A DNA stretch of 64,000 nt from Tautonia plasticadhaerens (GCF_007752535.1 NZ_CP036426.1:4402001-4466000), one strand, 5' to 3'; numbered from the stretch's first letter, positions 8,745 to 19,827 are shown. Notes: a model not told the origin generated them from the sequence alone. Made by a program: numbers and translations.

Positions 8745-10480
8745 GGGCCGCCCTCCGATCGGATGGGGAAGGAGGCCCGGACTCCGGTCCCGGCCCCGGG
8801 CGTGCTCTCGATCGAGAAATGCCCGCGCATCTGCGCCACGATCGACCGGCAGATCGCCAGGCCGAGCCCGTGGCCGTCGTCCTTGGTGGTGAAGAACGGC
8901 TCCCGGATGCGGGCCAGCCGCTCCCGGGTCATGCCGCAGCCGGTGTCTTCGACCGTCAGCTCGACCAGCTCGCCGTCCCGACGGGCCCGGACGGCGATCG
9001 AGCCCCCCGCCCGGCAGGCGTCCCGGGCGTTGCTCAGCAGGTTGAGCAGTAGTTGCTCCAGGTCGGCCTGGACCCCAGTGACGGGGGGGAGGTCCTCCGG
9101 CAGCTCGACGACCAGCCGGATGCCGCCCCGGTCGATGCTCTGTCGGAGGATCGAGAGGGCGTTGTCGACCGCCTGCCGGAGCCGGACGGGGCTGGGGCTG
9201 CGGGCCAGGCCCCGGGCGAATCCGAGCATGCCGCCGAAGATGCGACGGCAGGCCTGGATGGAACGCTCGATCTCGATGAGGTCCTCGGCGGCGACCCCGG
9301 GATCCAGCTCGCCCCGGCCCAGTTCCTCCCGCATCTGCTGGACCAGGGGCAGGACGCCCCCCAGCGCGTTGTTCACGTCGTGCGAGACGCCCCGGGCCAG
9401 GTCGGCCATCGCGTGCTTGCGCTCCGCCTCCAGCACCTTCTGCTCCAGCGACTCGGCCCGCCGGGAGTTCTGCAGGGCCACGGCCGCCTGCGGCAGGAAC
9501 TGGGAGACCAGCTCGACCTCGTAGCGGCCGAAGGAGCCCGGGTGCAGCGCGGCGACTTTCAGCAGCCCGAGCAGGTCGGCCCGGGCAACAAGCGGGGCGC
9601 AGAGGATCGCCCCCTCGGCGGGGACGCCCCGGGGGACGGCGTCGTCGAAGTCGAGCCACTCCGCAAGGGCGGTGGCGTCCGTCCCGGTCCAGTCGGTCCA
9701 GCGCCGGCCGTCCCGGTCGAAACCGCAGACGTGGCCCTCGCACATCAGGCCCCGGAGGGCGGCGGCCGGGGAGAGCCTCCGCCCCACGTTTCGGCCCTTG
9801 GCCTTCTGCCAGGCGACCTGCTCGGCGACCACTTCCAGCGCGTCCGACTCCCCGTCGTAGGTCAGCAAGGTCGCCGAGTGGTCGTAGGCGATCAGCGACT
9901 TCAGCCCGTGCAGGACCTCGTAGAAGAGGTGCTTCGGCCGGCTCTGCTCCAGCACCTTGCGGTCGACCCGGGCCCGGACCTCCCGGACCCGGTCCCGGTC
10001 GATCTGGTCGATCAGCTCGTTGGCGAGGGAGCCGATCGACGAGAACGACTGCCGAGAATCCCAGTGATACTCGGTCCCCGACGATCGCACGGCCAGGGCG
10101 CCCCACATCCGGCCGTGACGCCGGATGCGGGCGAGCATCAGCTCGGGGGGGACGCAGACCTTCTCCCCCCGGAGGAACCCGGCGAGCATCGCGCGGTCCC
10201 ACCCCGAATCGGTGGGGAATTCGAAGAGGAGCCGTGCCTCCCCGCTGCCTTGCTTGACGGTGGCGACGCAGCCCTCGGCCGCCCGGAAACGCTCCATCCC
10301 CAGCCTCAGGGCGGTCCGGAGCACCTTGTCGGCGTCCCGGCCGTCCCGGAACTGGTTGCGGAATCGCCAGAGGTGCGGGAGTAGGTCGTCGGGGGGGCCC
10401 GGGGCGGAGGGCTTCCCCGATGGGGGCCCTTCTCCGCCCCGATCCGAGGCCGATGCCTTCCGAGCCCGAGCCTTGCCCAC
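8741..10480 (-). CDS. GAF-domain sensor histidine kinase
   Basis: Soluble sensor kinase of 579 residues with no membrane segment. Two GAF-like regions are visible, a divergent one at about 35-170 and a clearer one at about 175-340 (ILCAPLVARADLLGLLKVA). After a coiled segment comes the dimerisation/phosphoacceptor helix with H367 in RGVSHDVNNALGG. The HATPase domain covers about 440-575 with an N-box LLNLLSNARDA, G1 box DTGCGM and G2 GHGLGLAI. It belongs to the NtrB-like histidine kinases. It should phosphorylate the overlapping downstream regulator. The ATG at 10480 begins a Lys/Arg-rich N-terminus. A TATGAT hexamer lies about 80 bp upstream on the minus strand (10567-10562). Ligand unknown. 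Confidence 0.92.
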   Translation of the reverse strand: MGKARARKASASDRGGEGPPSGKPSAPGPPDDLLPHLWRFRNQFRDGRDADKVLRTALRLGMERFRAAEGCVATVKQGSGEARLLFEFPTDSGWDRAMLAGFLRGEKVCVPPELMLARIRRHGRMWGALAVRSSGTEYHWDSRQSFSSIGSLANELIDQIDRDRVREVRARVDRKVLEQSRPKHLFYEVLHGLKSLIAYDHSATLLTYDGESDALEVVAEQVAWQKAKGRNVGRRLSPAAALRGLMCEGHVCGFDRDGRRWTDWTGTDATALAEWLDFDDAVPRGVPAEGAILCAPLVARADLLGLLKVAALHPGSFGRYEVELVSQFLPQAAVALQNSRRAESLEQKVLEAERKHAMADLARGVSHDVNNALGGVLPLVQQMREELGRGELDPGVAAEDLIEIERSIQACRRIFGGMLGFARGLARSPSPVRLRQAVDNALSILRQSIDRGGIRLVVELPEDLPPVTGVQADLEQLLLNLLSNARDACRAGGSIAVRARRDGELVELTVEDTGCGMTRERLARIREPFFTTKDDGHGLGLAICRSIVAQMRGHFSIESTPGAGTGVRASFPIRSEGGP

Positions 10481-10611
10481 GGTGCCGCCCGATCGGTCGG
10501 GGAGGACGCCGGGGAGGGGGCCGCACCCCGGCGGTGCGGCGTCGGCCCCGGCGAGTGTCCCATCATACGGCCGGTCGGCGGCGGGTGACTACGGACCGGC
10601 CCGACGATCGG

Positions 10612-11787
10612 TCAGGCCGGGGTCCCGGCCTCCCGCCTCCGGCGCCGGGGGCCCGGGGCGAGGGCGGTCTCGTAGAGGGCGAGATACCGATCGACGTTCC
10701 GGTCCATGCAAACGTATTCCTCCGCCGCCGATCGGGTCGAGGCGGCGAGGCGCCCGGCGAGCGTCCGGTCGGTGAGCACCTCGACGATGCCGTCGGCCAA
10801 CGGTTCGGGATCAACCGGGGTGAGCAGGCCGGCGCCGGTGTCTCCCAGGATGTGCTGGTAGTCGCCGTAGTTGGTCGCCACGATCGGCCTCCCGGAGGCG
10901 AGGTAGACGGCCATCTTCGTCTGCACCGAGTCGTTCTCCCGGCATGCGAGCCGGGGGTGGACGAGCACGTCGGCGCGTCGGGCCAGTGCGGTGACCTGGT
11001 CGGGCGTCCTGCCGGACAGCACGACCAGCCGGTCGCCGTGCCGGCCCAGCCGGGCCCGGTACTGCTCGCCGACCTCGCCCGGGCCGCCGACGAGCACGCA
11101 TCGGGCCTCGGGCACGGCGTCGAAGATCCGGGGGAGGGCGTCGACCAGGATCGGCACCCCCTGGTTCGGGTCCCGGATGTTGCCGACGTACATGACGACC
11201 TTTTCGTCGGGCCCGACCCCCTCGATCTCGGCCGCCGGTCCGGGGGCGTAGTCGGCGAGGTTGACGCCGGGGTGGATCACGGCGACCCGGTCGGCCGGCA
11301 CCCCCTTCTCCTCGACCACGATCCGCTTCACCCCCCGGCCGAGCACGACCACGCCGCTGGCGTACCGGCAGACCTGTCGCTCCAGCGTCCGGTAGGTCCG
11401 GAAGACCAGCCCCCGCCCGAGCCGGTCTCGCTCGACCTCCTCGCCCAGCAGCGAGTGGATCGAGTAGATCATCGGCCAGCCGTGGAGCTTGCAGGCCGCC
11501 AGGGCCCGGCAGGCGCCGCCGTAGTGCTCGGCGTGGACGAGGTCGAACGGGAACCGCTTGCGGATCTCCGCCATCCCGCCGATCCAACGGGAGGGGGGCA
11601 GGGTGAAGGTCGGGGCCCCCTCGAATTCTCCCTCGAAGGGGGCGTCCCAGGGCCGTCGGGCCTTCAGATAGGCGTGGGCGACCTCGATCCCCCGGCGCCT
11701 CAGGGCCCGGAAGATCTGGATCGCCAGCATCGCCGTGCCGTCGGTCTGGCCGACGATCGGGAACGAGGTGACCATCAGGATGCGCAT
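10612..11787 (-). CDS. GT4-family glycosyltransferase
   Basis: Cytoplasmic GT-B glycosyltransferase of 391 residues, the normal family length. N-terminal acceptor domain begins MRILMVTSFPIVGQTDGTA; the C-terminal donor domain has VVMYVGNIRDPNQGVPILVD and a donor-loop region RLACRENDSVQTKMAVYLASG, where the usual EGFGLPxLE is replaced by END...KM. This looks like the branch in which the second glutamate is lost, so activity is probable but not certain. It is transcribed alone, divergently from the nucleotide-sugar epimerase at 12067; both may serve envelope glycan assembly (inference). A TATGAT hexamer sits at 11870-11865 on the minus strand, 78 bp before the start. Confidence 0.87.
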   Translation of the reverse strand: MRILMVTSFPIVGQTDGTAMLAIQIFRALRRRGIEVAHAYLKARRPWDAPFEGEFEGAPTFTLPPSRWIGGMAEIRKRFPFDLVHAEHYGGACRALAACKLHGWPMIYSIHSLLGEEVERDRLGRGLVFRTYRTLERQVCRYASGVVVLGRGVKRIVVEEKGVPADRVAVIHPGVNLADYAPGPAAEIEGVGPDEKVVMYVGNIRDPNQGVPILVDALPRIFDAVPEARCVLVGGPGEVGEQYRARLGRHGDRLVVLSGRTPDQVTALARRADVLVHPRLACRENDSVQTKMAVYLASGRPIVATNYGDYQHILGDTGAGLLTPVDPEPLADGIVEVLTDRTLAGRLAASTRSAAEEYVCMDRNVDRYLALYETALAPGPRRRRREAGTPA

Positions 11788-11924
11788 CTCGGGGACCTCC
11801 GTGCCCGGGTGTCTCGTCTTCCGTGACGCGCCGCCGGCCGATCCGGCCCGAGGGCGCGGCCGTCATCATAGGGCCAGGCCGCTCGGCCGGGGAACCCCAA
11901 ACCGGGATGCCGCTCCGACTGGCC

Positions 11925-11953
11925 TTGCCAGCCCCCGCCGATCGGGCTAGCAT
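11925..11953 (+). promoter_or_regulatory. Candidate promoter TTGCCA-N17-TAGCAT of the epimerase
   Basis: -35 TTGCCA (11925-11930, 5 of 6 matches) and -10 TAGCAT (11948-11953, 4 of 6) with an exact 17-bp spacer. Predicted transcription start near 11960, about 107 bases before the chosen epimerase start. Confidence 0.6.
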
Positions 11954-12066
11954 CCCCCTCGACGCCGGGCGGATCGGACCCGACCGCCCCGAGGATGGAC
12001 ATCGACGGATCGACGCCGGCCCCACCCCGAATTGGCCGGCGGCACTTGCCACGAGGGCAGGACATC

Positions 12067-13134
12067 ATGAAGGTGCTCGTGACCGGCAGCAGCGGCCTGA
12101 TCGGCTCCGAGGCGGTCCGCTACTTCGACGCCAAAGCCGACGTCGTCTACGGCATCGACAACAACATGCGGGCCGACTTCTTCGGGCCCGACGGCGACAC
12201 CTCCTGGACGCTCGGGAGCCTGCGGGACTCCTGCGAGAACTTCGAGCACCGCGACCTCGACATCCGGGACCGGGCCGCCATGCTCCGGGTCATCGCCGAC
12301 ACGACGCCCGACCTGATCATCCACTGCGCCGCCCAGCCGTCGCACGACCTGGCCAAGTCCCGTCCCTTCGACGACTTCGACGTCAACGCCGTCGGCACGC
12401 TCAACCTGCTGGAGGCGACCCGGCTGCACGCCCCCGAGGCCGTGTTCATCCTCATGAGCACGAACAAGGTCTACGGCGACGCCCCCAACGAGCTCCCCCT
12501 GGCCGAACTGCCCACCCGGTTCGACTACGCCCGCCCCGAGGATTACGAGGGGATCGGCGAGTCGCTCCGGATCGACCGGAGCACCCACAGCCTCTTCGGC
12601 TGCAGCAAGCTCGCCGGGGACGTGATGGCCCAGGAGTACGGCAAATATTTCGGCCTGAAGACGGGCATCTTCCGGGGGGGCTGCCTGACCGGCCCCTTCC
12701 ACAGCGCCGTGCCCCTGCACGGGTTCCTCGCCTACATGGCCCGGGTCGCCCTGACCGGCGGCACCTACAACGTGATCGGCTACAAGGGGAAGCAGGTCCG
12801 GGACCAGATCCACAGCGAGGACGTCGTCCGGGCCTTCGAAGCCTTCTATCGGGATCCCCGGCCCGGCGAGGTCTACAACCTCGGGGGCGGCCGGGGCAAC
12901 GCCGCGAGCCTGCTGGAGTTGCTCGACCGCTTCGGACAGCTCGCCGGCCGGCCGATCCCGCACACCTATCAGGAAATCAACCGGGTCGGCGACCACATCT
13001 GCTACATGACCGACCTTCGCAAGTTCCGCTCCCACTACCCCGACTGGGAACTGTCCTTCAGCCTGGACGACATCGTCGACGATGTCTTCCAGACCCTCCG
13101 GAAGCTCCGCCCCGCTGCGGCGATGGCCGGCTGA
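12067..13134 (+). CDS. CDP-paratose/tyvelose 2-epimerase-like NAD-dependent epimerase
   Basis: Extended SDR of 355 residues that should epimerise a nucleotide-linked sugar. NAD-binding TGSSGLIGSEAVRYF (residues 6-20), DIRD at about 75, and the AAQPSHDLA stretch that is characteristic of the CDP-tyvelose epimerase branch. The position of the catalytic tyrosine reads SLFGCSK, so the YxxxK tyrosine is Phe while the lysine is kept. The following GIFRGGCLTGPFHS is a family hallmark loop. Start: ATG at 12067 with GAGGGCAGG upstream, directly before the Rossmann strand; the in-frame ATG at 11995 would add 24 residues without homology. Neighbouring GT4 gene is divergent. A strong hairpin follows the stop. 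Confidence 0.85.
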   Translation: MKVLVTGSSGLIGSEAVRYFDAKADVVYGIDNNMRADFFGPDGDTSWTLGSLRDSCENFEHRDLDIRDRAAMLRVIADTTPDLIIHCAAQPSHDLAKSRPFDDFDVNAVGTLNLLEATRLHAPEAVFILMSTNKVYGDAPNELPLAELPTRFDYARPEDYEGIGESLRIDRSTHSLFGCSKLAGDVMAQEYGKYFGLKTGIFRGGCLTGPFHSAVPLHGFLAYMARVALTGGTYNVIGYKGKQVRDQIHSEDVVRAFEAFYRDPRPGEVYNLGGGRGNAASLLELLDRFGQLAGRPIPHTYQEINRVGDHICYMTDLRKFRSHYPDWELSFSLDDIVDDVFQTLRKLRPAAAMAG

Positions 13135-13166
13135 TCGTCGTCTCCCGGCCCCTCCCACCCCCCTTC

Positions 13167-13200
13167 GACGAGGCCGCCCCGTTGCGGGGGCGGCCTCGTC
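13167..13200 (+). terminator. Hairpin after the epimerase gene
   Basis: Perfect 14-bp arms (13167-13180 and 13187-13200) with a 6-base loop, 32 bp after the epimerase stop. Only TT follows, so it is a GC-rich, T-poor terminator or transcript-end stabiliser. Confidence 0.65.
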
Positions 13201-13386
13201 TTGCGCGGTCGGATCCCGTCGCCCCCTCCCGGGGATGTCCGGCATGGGATCTGCATCCCACTCCGGCCCCCGGGATCACGCCCGCCCCCTCCGAACCCGC
13301 CGGCCTCGCCGACCGAGCCGAGGCCGTCCTCCCGCACCGGGGCCCCCGGGACTCCCGAGACGAGCACCACACCCAGGGGCACGACG

Positions 13387-15501
<2,115 letters not shown>

Positions 15502-15543
15502 CCGCCGTCCTCGCCTGACCACATTTCCGAAGTTCCGCCCAGG

Positions 15544-15573
15544 GGGCGGCGAACCGTCCGAGGTCCGCCGCCC
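15544..15573 (+). terminator. Weak hairpin after the catalase gene
   Basis: 8-bp arms GGGCGGCG/CGCCGCCC with a 14-base loop, 43 bp after the catalase stop. No T-tract. Confidence 0.35.
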
Positions 15574-15739
15574 TCGTCGATTCGGGCAGACAGGGTGATC
15601 TGAAGAGTTGTCGATGAGGTGCAATTGGTCCGATTTTTCCGATTCGACTGCAAGTCCGCCGCGATGACGGCCGATTAGGGAGAAGAGGTAGATCGAGCGG
15701 CCTGCTCGATTCTGAGTTGACATCCCTGGGAATCGGTCA

Positions 15740-16093
15740 ATGAAGCTGCCCAACGCCGAGGACGCGATCGTCGATCCCGAGAAACTCCGGAGCTATTGCC
15801 TCAACCCCGAGCACATCCGGGGCAAGCACAAGGCCCGCGTGTTCGCCTCGGCACTCGGCCTGACGGTGGAGGATGCTGAGGAGCTTCGCCAGATCCTGCG
15901 CTCCGCGGCATCTGACCACGACGCCCAACCAGGCGCATGCGACGAGTACGGGCGACGGTATACTATCGACTCGGTGGTCGAGCGTCTCGGCAAACGAGCG
16001 ATCGTCCGGAGCGCCTGGATCGTCCTGACCGACGAGGACGTCCCGCGCTTGACCACGTGTTTCGTACTCCCGCAGGATGGGGGACGGGGATGA
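15740..16093 (+). CDS. DUF6883-like small protein
   Basis: 117-residue soluble protein. The opening MKLPNAEDAIVDPEKLRSYCLNP, then GKHKARVFASALG and the closing strand pair RSAWIVLTDEDVPRLTTCFV, match what I remember of the DUF6883 family, whose members occur alone or at the C-terminus of polymorphic toxins. Conserved-looking residues are D12, K15, Y19 and the GKHKARVF helix; a nuclease or ligand-binding role cannot be read. The ATG at 15740 lacks a strong ribosome-binding site. Its stop overlaps the next start (ATGA), so both proteins are made together. It follows a 240-bp spacer that is noticeably less GC-rich than neighbouring DNA. Role unknown. Confidence 0.75.
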   Translation: MKLPNAEDAIVDPEKLRSYCLNPEHIRGKHKARVFASALGLTVEDAEELRQILRSAASDHDAQPGACDEYGRRYTIDSVVERLGKRAIVRSAWIVLTDEDVPRLTTCFVLPQDGGRG

Positions 16094-16308
16094 ACCATCC
16101 GATCCAACTTCTCGATGTGGTCGCCCTGACCGAGGACCGCCCCGAAGACAAGCTGGAGAGGGGCCAGGTCGGGACGGTTGTCGAACAACTCGCCCCTGGT
16201 GTCTTCGAGGTCGAATTCAGCGATAATGGGGGGCTGACTTACGCGATGCTCGCCTTGCGGGCGGATCAATTGCTGGTCCTGAGGTATCGCCCGGCGACCG
16301 CCTCCTGA
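16090..16308 (+). CDS. DUF4926-like small protein, coupled to DUF6883-like gene
   Basis: 72-residue protein that looks like a small SH3-like beta barrel: [21 protein letters not shown], then [21 protein letters not shown] and the final [14 protein letters not shown]. This pattern is that of DUF4926, often found next to DUF6883. The start ATG at 16090 overlaps the upstream stop by 4 bases; a longer in-frame reading from 15937 lies wholly inside the DUF6883 gene and is rejected. A small barrel protein coupled to another small protein suggests a complex, either of the toxin/immunity type or a metabolic regulator (inference). Confidence 0.75.
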   Translation: MNHPIQLLDVVALTEDRPEDKLERGQVGTVVEQLAPGVFEVEFSDNGGLTYAMLALRADQLLVLRYRPATAS

Positions 16309-16355
16309 CGCCGAGTCCCACTCACCGATCGCCCCCGACGCTGGTCACGACCCCA

Positions 16356-17603
16356 ATGCTCAACGACACGCCCGACCCCTCCCAGTCCCCCGAGTCCCTC
16401 GGCCCGATGCCGATCGAACTCTCGGCCCGCGTGAAGAACCTGCCGCCCTACCTCTTCGGCAAGATCAACGCCCTGAAGGCCGAGAAGCGGCGGGCCGGCG
16501 ACGACGTGATCGACCTGGGGATGGGCAACCCGACCGACCCCCCCGAGCAGTGGGTCATCGACAAGCTCTGCGAGGCGGCCCAGGACGCCCGGAACCACCG
16601 ATACAGCGTCGCCCAGGGGATCGATAACCTCCGCCGCGAGGTCGCCAGGCGCTACCAGGCCCGCTTCGGCGTGACGCTCGACCCCGACCACGAGGTTGTC
16701 ACCACGATCGGCTCCAAGGAGGGGTTCAGCCACATGTGCCTGGCCCTGCTCGGGCCGGGGGACACGGCCCTGGTCCCCGCGCCGACGTTCCCGATCCACG
16801 CCCATGCCGTGGCGCTGGCCAACGCGAACGTGATCGCCCTCGACATCACCGAGCCCGAGCGGTTCCTCCGCAACGTGGCCGAGATGTGCACCCACCTCTA
16901 CCCCCGCCCCAAGGTGCTGGTGCTGAACTTCCCGCACAATCCGACGGCCACCGTGGTCGAGCCCGCCTTCTTCGAGGAGGTCGTGGCGCTGGCCCGCCGC
17001 TTCCGGTTCGCCGTGATCCACGACTTCGCCTACGGCGACATCGGCTTCGACGGGTATGACCCGCCCAGCTTCCTCGCCGCGAAGGGGGCCTCGGACGTCG
17101 GCTGCGAGTTCACGACGATGTCCAAGGGCTACAACATGGCCGGCTGGCGCGTCGGCTTCGCCGCCGGGAACCGGGCGATGATCGCCGCCCTGAAGTCGAT
17201 CAAGGGCTATTACGATTACGGCCTGTTCCAGGCCGTGCAGATCGCCGCCATCGTCGCGCTCCGGCACGGAGAGGAGGCGCGAAAGGCCCAGGTCGCCGAG
17301 TACCGCAAGCGCCGGGACGTCATGATCGACTCCCTCCGCCGCGTCGGCTGGGCCGTGCCGAGGCCGAAGGCCGGGATGTTCGTCTGGGCGCCGATCCCCG
17401 AGCCCTGGCGGTCCCGGATGGGCTCGATCGACCTGGCCATGAAGCTGATCGAGGAGGCCGACGTGGCCGTCAGCCCCGGCCGGGGCTTCGGCGAGGCCGG
17501 CGAGGGGTTCCTGAGGCTGGCCCTCGTCGAGAACGACCAGCGGCTCCGCCAGGCCGTCCGCCAGATCGGCCGATGCCTGAAGCCCGAGGCGGTCGACGCC
17601 TGA
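16356..17603 (+). CDS. PLP aminotransferase, AlaC/class I type
   Basis: Fold-type I aminotransferase of 415 residues, close to the glutamate-pyruvate aminotransferase AlaC and LL-diaminopimelate aminotransferase branch. The PLP lysine is K257 in [18 protein letters not shown]195 in [10 protein letters not shown] and D223/Y226 in [13 protein letters not shown] complete the cofactor site, and the C-terminal arginine is in FLRLALVEN. The likely reaction is transfer between glutamate and pyruvate or a similar keto acid. The first ATG (16356) gives a 20-residue Pro/Ser-rich tail before MPIELSARV; a start at about 16407 is possible. It lies 47 bp after the DUF4926 gene and may be co-transcribed. 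Confidence 0.9.
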   Translation: MLNDTPDPSQSPESLGPMPIELSARVKNLPPYLFGKINALKAEKRRAGDDVIDLGMGNPTDPPEQWVIDKLCEAAQDARNHRYSVAQGIDNLRREVARRYQARFGVTLDPDHEVVTTIGSKEGFSHMCLALLGPGDTALVPAPTFPIHAHAVALANANVIALDITEPERFLRNVAEMCTHLYPRPKVLVLNFPHNPTATVVEPAFFEEVVALARRFRFAVIHDFAYGDIGFDGYDPPSFLAAKGASDVGCEFTTMSKGYNMAGWRVGFAAGNRAMIAALKSIKGYYDYGLFQAVQIAAIVALRHGEEARKAQVAEYRKRRDVMIDSLRRVGWAVPRPKAGMFVWAPIPEPWRSRMGSIDLAMKLIEEADVAVSPGRGFGEAGEGFLRLALVENDQRLRQAVRQIGRCLKPEAVDA

Positions 17604-17650
17604 GGCCCGCCCCCGCAGCATCAACGCCCCGACCACCCGGACTCCGCGTC

Positions 17651-17657
17651 AAGGAGG
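17651..17657 (+). promoter_or_regulatory. Shine-Dalgarno that decides the VOC gene start
   Basis: AAGGAGG touches the first ATG (17658) with no spacing, but stands 6 bases before the second ATG (17664). The second ATG is therefore the usable start. Confidence 0.8.
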
Positions 17658-17663
17658 ATGACC

Positions 17664-18050
17664 ATGGGATCGCCGTTCAAGCCCGAGGGTTACAACACCG
17701 TCTCGCCCTACCTGATCGTCGACGGTGCGGCCGGGACGATCGAGTTCCTCATCCGGGCCTTCGACGCCGTCGAACTCAGGAGATTCCCGGACCCGTCCGG
17801 GGGGATCAGGCACGCCGAGGTCCGGGTCGGCGACACCGTGATCATGATCGCCGACGGGGCCGACGGCTGGCCGCCGGTCCCCTCCCACGTGCACCTCTAT
17901 TGCCCCGACGTCGACGACTCCTATCGCCGGGCGATCGACGCTGGCGCGATCTCCGTCCAGGAGCCCGTCAGGAAAGGCGACGAGGACCGCCGGGGAGGGG
18001 TGACCGACGCCGGCGGCACGACCTGGTGGATCGCGACCAGGGAAGGATGA
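17664..18050 (+). CDS. VOC-superfamily (PhnB/glyoxalase-like) protein
   Basis: 128-residue vicinal oxygen chelate fold protein. It shows the PhnB-like layout: GYNTVSPYLIVDGAAGTIEFL at the start, an AEVRVGDTVIMIAD strand in the middle, and a second beta-alpha-beta-beta unit ending DAGGTTWWIATRE. Metal ligands are only partly recognisable (H at IRHAEVRV, H in SHVHLYC, none certain), so it may be a small-molecule binding protein rather than an enzyme. Start at 17664 is set by the AAGGAGG spacing. It follows the aminotransferase by 60 bp and is bounded by a hairpin before the convergent lipase-like gene. Confidence 0.85.
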   Translation: MGSPFKPEGYNTVSPYLIVDGAAGTIEFLIRAFDAVELRRFPDPSGGIRHAEVRVGDTVIMIADGADGWPPVPSHVHLYCPDVDDSYRRAIDAGAISVQEPVRKGDEDRRGGVTDAGGTTWWIATREG

Positions 18051-18058
18051 GCCGGCAC

Positions 18059-18092
18059 CCCTCCCGGCTCGACCACTGGCCGGTCGGGAGGG
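18059..18092. terminator. Hairpin between convergent VOC and lipase-like genes
   Basis: 8-bp arms CCCTCCCG (18059-18066) and CGGGAGGG (18085-18092), loop of 18 bases that can pair further. It lies between two convergent stops, so it can act on both. Confidence 0.5.
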
Positions 18093-18093
18093 T

Positions 18094-19827
18094 TCATTCG
18101 GCCCTCCTGCGTTCGGTGAGCAGGCGCTCGGCCATCTTCGAGACGAGCCGTTCCCGGCCCGGCGGCAGCTCGAACGGCTCGGCGGGCCGATCGGCCCGCT
18201 CGATCAGGCGATCCGGGATCGGGGAGGGGAGGCCTTTGGGGCCGTCGACCGTCCTCCGGGTCGGCGGGGGATCGGCCGAGCCGACCCGGGCGAGGCGGTC
18301 GATCTCCCCGGGATCCAGCTCGTCGAGGCCCGGCCGGACGGCGATCCGGCCGAGCGGCAGGAGCGGGTAGAAGTCCGTCCACGGGCCATCCCCGGCGGGG
18401 ACGACGCCCCGGACGAGCATCCGGTAGTGGCCCCTGGGGAGGTCTTCGGCGGAGAGCGCCCAGGAGCCGTCGGGGGCGACGGTCCCCTCGTCGAGCCGGA
18501 GGAACGGGCCTCCGGCTACCGCCTGGGTCAGCAATCGGACCGTCCCGCCGGGGGCGGCGGTGCCGGTATAGGAGGGGGAGCCGACGGCCGTCCGGGTCAG
18601 GTCGCCCGAGGTGCGGTCGGCGGGGGAGGCGACCAGCCTGCCGGTGATCGCCGACAGGTTCACGAAGACCCCCCCCTCGGCCAGGGTCGGGACCACGTTC
18701 TTGTGATACCAGTTCTGCACACCCGAGGGCCCGGTGTGCGTCATGCCGGGGCCGGTCAGGTCGCTGTAACTGGCCCGCCCGACGACCGGGGCCTGGCCCC
18801 AGAGGTTGTGACTCCAGGGCAGGCCGTCCAGCTCGGCCGGGGTGTGCTGGTAGTACACCTCCGCCTCGTCGACGAACTCCGGGACCGTCACGATCGGATC
18901 CCCGGCCATCCACTGGAAGGCCGAGGTCGCCATCCGGGCGATCCAGCCGTCGAAGTCGTCGGTGAAGCTCGCCTGGCCGGGGGCGCCGTTGCTGGCGGCG
19001 TGCGGGTCGAGCATCGTCGCCCGGGTGAATCCGGCGGCGAGCTGGGGGGTGGTCACCCGCTCCAGGGTCAGCAGGGCGGCGCTGTTGACGACCGTCCCCT
19101 GGCTGTGGCCGATCAGGTGCAGGTCGACCGGCTCGTCCCAGGGGAACAGCGTCGAGGTGTGCAGGACGGCGTTGGCCAGACGGGCCCCCTGCTTCGGGGC
19201 GGCCCCGGGGGTGTTGCTCTCCCCGGCCCAGGTGAAGGTGATCACCGCGTCGTAGCCGAGGTCCCGGAGCGAGTCGCCCAGGACCCCCGCCCAGTCCGGC
19301 GGGTAGGACGAGCCCTGGATCCCCCCGTGGGTGACCACGCCGATGACCCGCTTGCGAAACCCGGCGACGTCGTTCGAGGGGTCGGGGTCCCCCAGCGCCC
19401 CCGACGGATCCGCCACCGCCAGCACGAACGGCCGGGCCGGGGTCGGCTTCAGGCCCTCGGGGGCGACCACGGCCGCCGTACCCCGGACGACGGCCGAACC
19501 GTCCCCCTCAACGACGACCAGGGCCGAGCCGACCTTCCGGTCTTCCCCCTCACCGTCGAACGACCCGTCGGCCGACCGGTACAGGCCCAGCTCGACCTCC
19601 CGACGCTCCCCCTCGGCCAGCCCTCGGACCTCGTATGCGACCTCGACCGCCCGGGAGTCCCCCGTCGAGGCCGAGACGACCGCCAGGTCGATCACGTCCC
19701 CGGCCCGGAACTCCCGGCGCTCCAGCCGGTCCGGCCCGGACGGTCCCCGACCCCTCGTCCTCCGGGACCGGTCCGGCCCCGGGAGGGGCCTGCCAATTCG
19801 CTCGCCGATCCATCGGGCGAGGCCCAT
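18094..19827 (-). CDS. Lipase-like alpha/beta hydrolase with N-terminal beta-domain
   Basis: 577-residue protein. Residues about 40-155 form an Ig/CARDB-like beta-region (RAGDVIDLAVVSASTG, ALGDPDPSNDVAGFRKRV); residues 160-400 form an alpha/beta hydrolase with the nucleophile elbow GHSQG (S242) and an acid/histidine pair likely near D274 and H343 or H370 (uncertain). The region after about 410 (GTAAPGGTVRLLTQAVAGG, DGSWALSAEDLPRG) resembles a bacterial Ig-like adhesion module and would suit a secreted enzyme. No clear Sec signal peptide is seen in the first 40 residues, which are Arg/Pro-rich. It may be a surface esterase, but export is unproven. Followed by a convergent hairpin. Confidence 0.75.
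   Translation of the reverse strand: MGLARWIGERIGRPLPGPDRSRRTRGRGPSGPDRLERREFRAGDVIDLAVVSASTGDSRAVEVAYEVRGLAEGERREVELGLYRSADGSFDGEGEDRKVGSALVVVEGDGSAVVRGTAAVVAPEGLKPTPARPFVLAVADPSGALGDPDPSNDVAGFRKRVIGVVTHGGIQGSSYPPDWAGVLGDSLRDLGYDAVITFTWAGESNTPGAAPKQGARLANAVLHTSTLFPWDEPVDLHLIGHSQGTVVNSAALLTLERVTTPQLAAGFTRATMLDPHAASNGAPGQASFTDDFDGWIARMATSAFQWMAGDPIVTVPEFVDEAEVYYQHTPAELDGLPWSHNLWGQAPVVGRASYSDLTGPGMTHTGPSGVQNWYHKNVVPTLAEGGVFVNLSAITGRLVASPADRTSGDLTRTAVGSPSYTGTAAPGGTVRLLTQAVAGGPFLRLDEGTVAPDGSWALSAEDLPRGHYRMLVRGVVPAGDGPWTDFYPLLPLGRIAVRPGLDELDPGEIDRLARVGSADPPPTRRTVDGPKGLPSPIPDRLIERADRPAEPFELPPGRERLVSKMAERLLTERRRAE

Noticed and set aside
11995-12066. Upstream in-frame ATG for the epimerase
   Set aside because: Adds 24 residues without homology before the Rossmann motif; the ATG at 12067 fits better.
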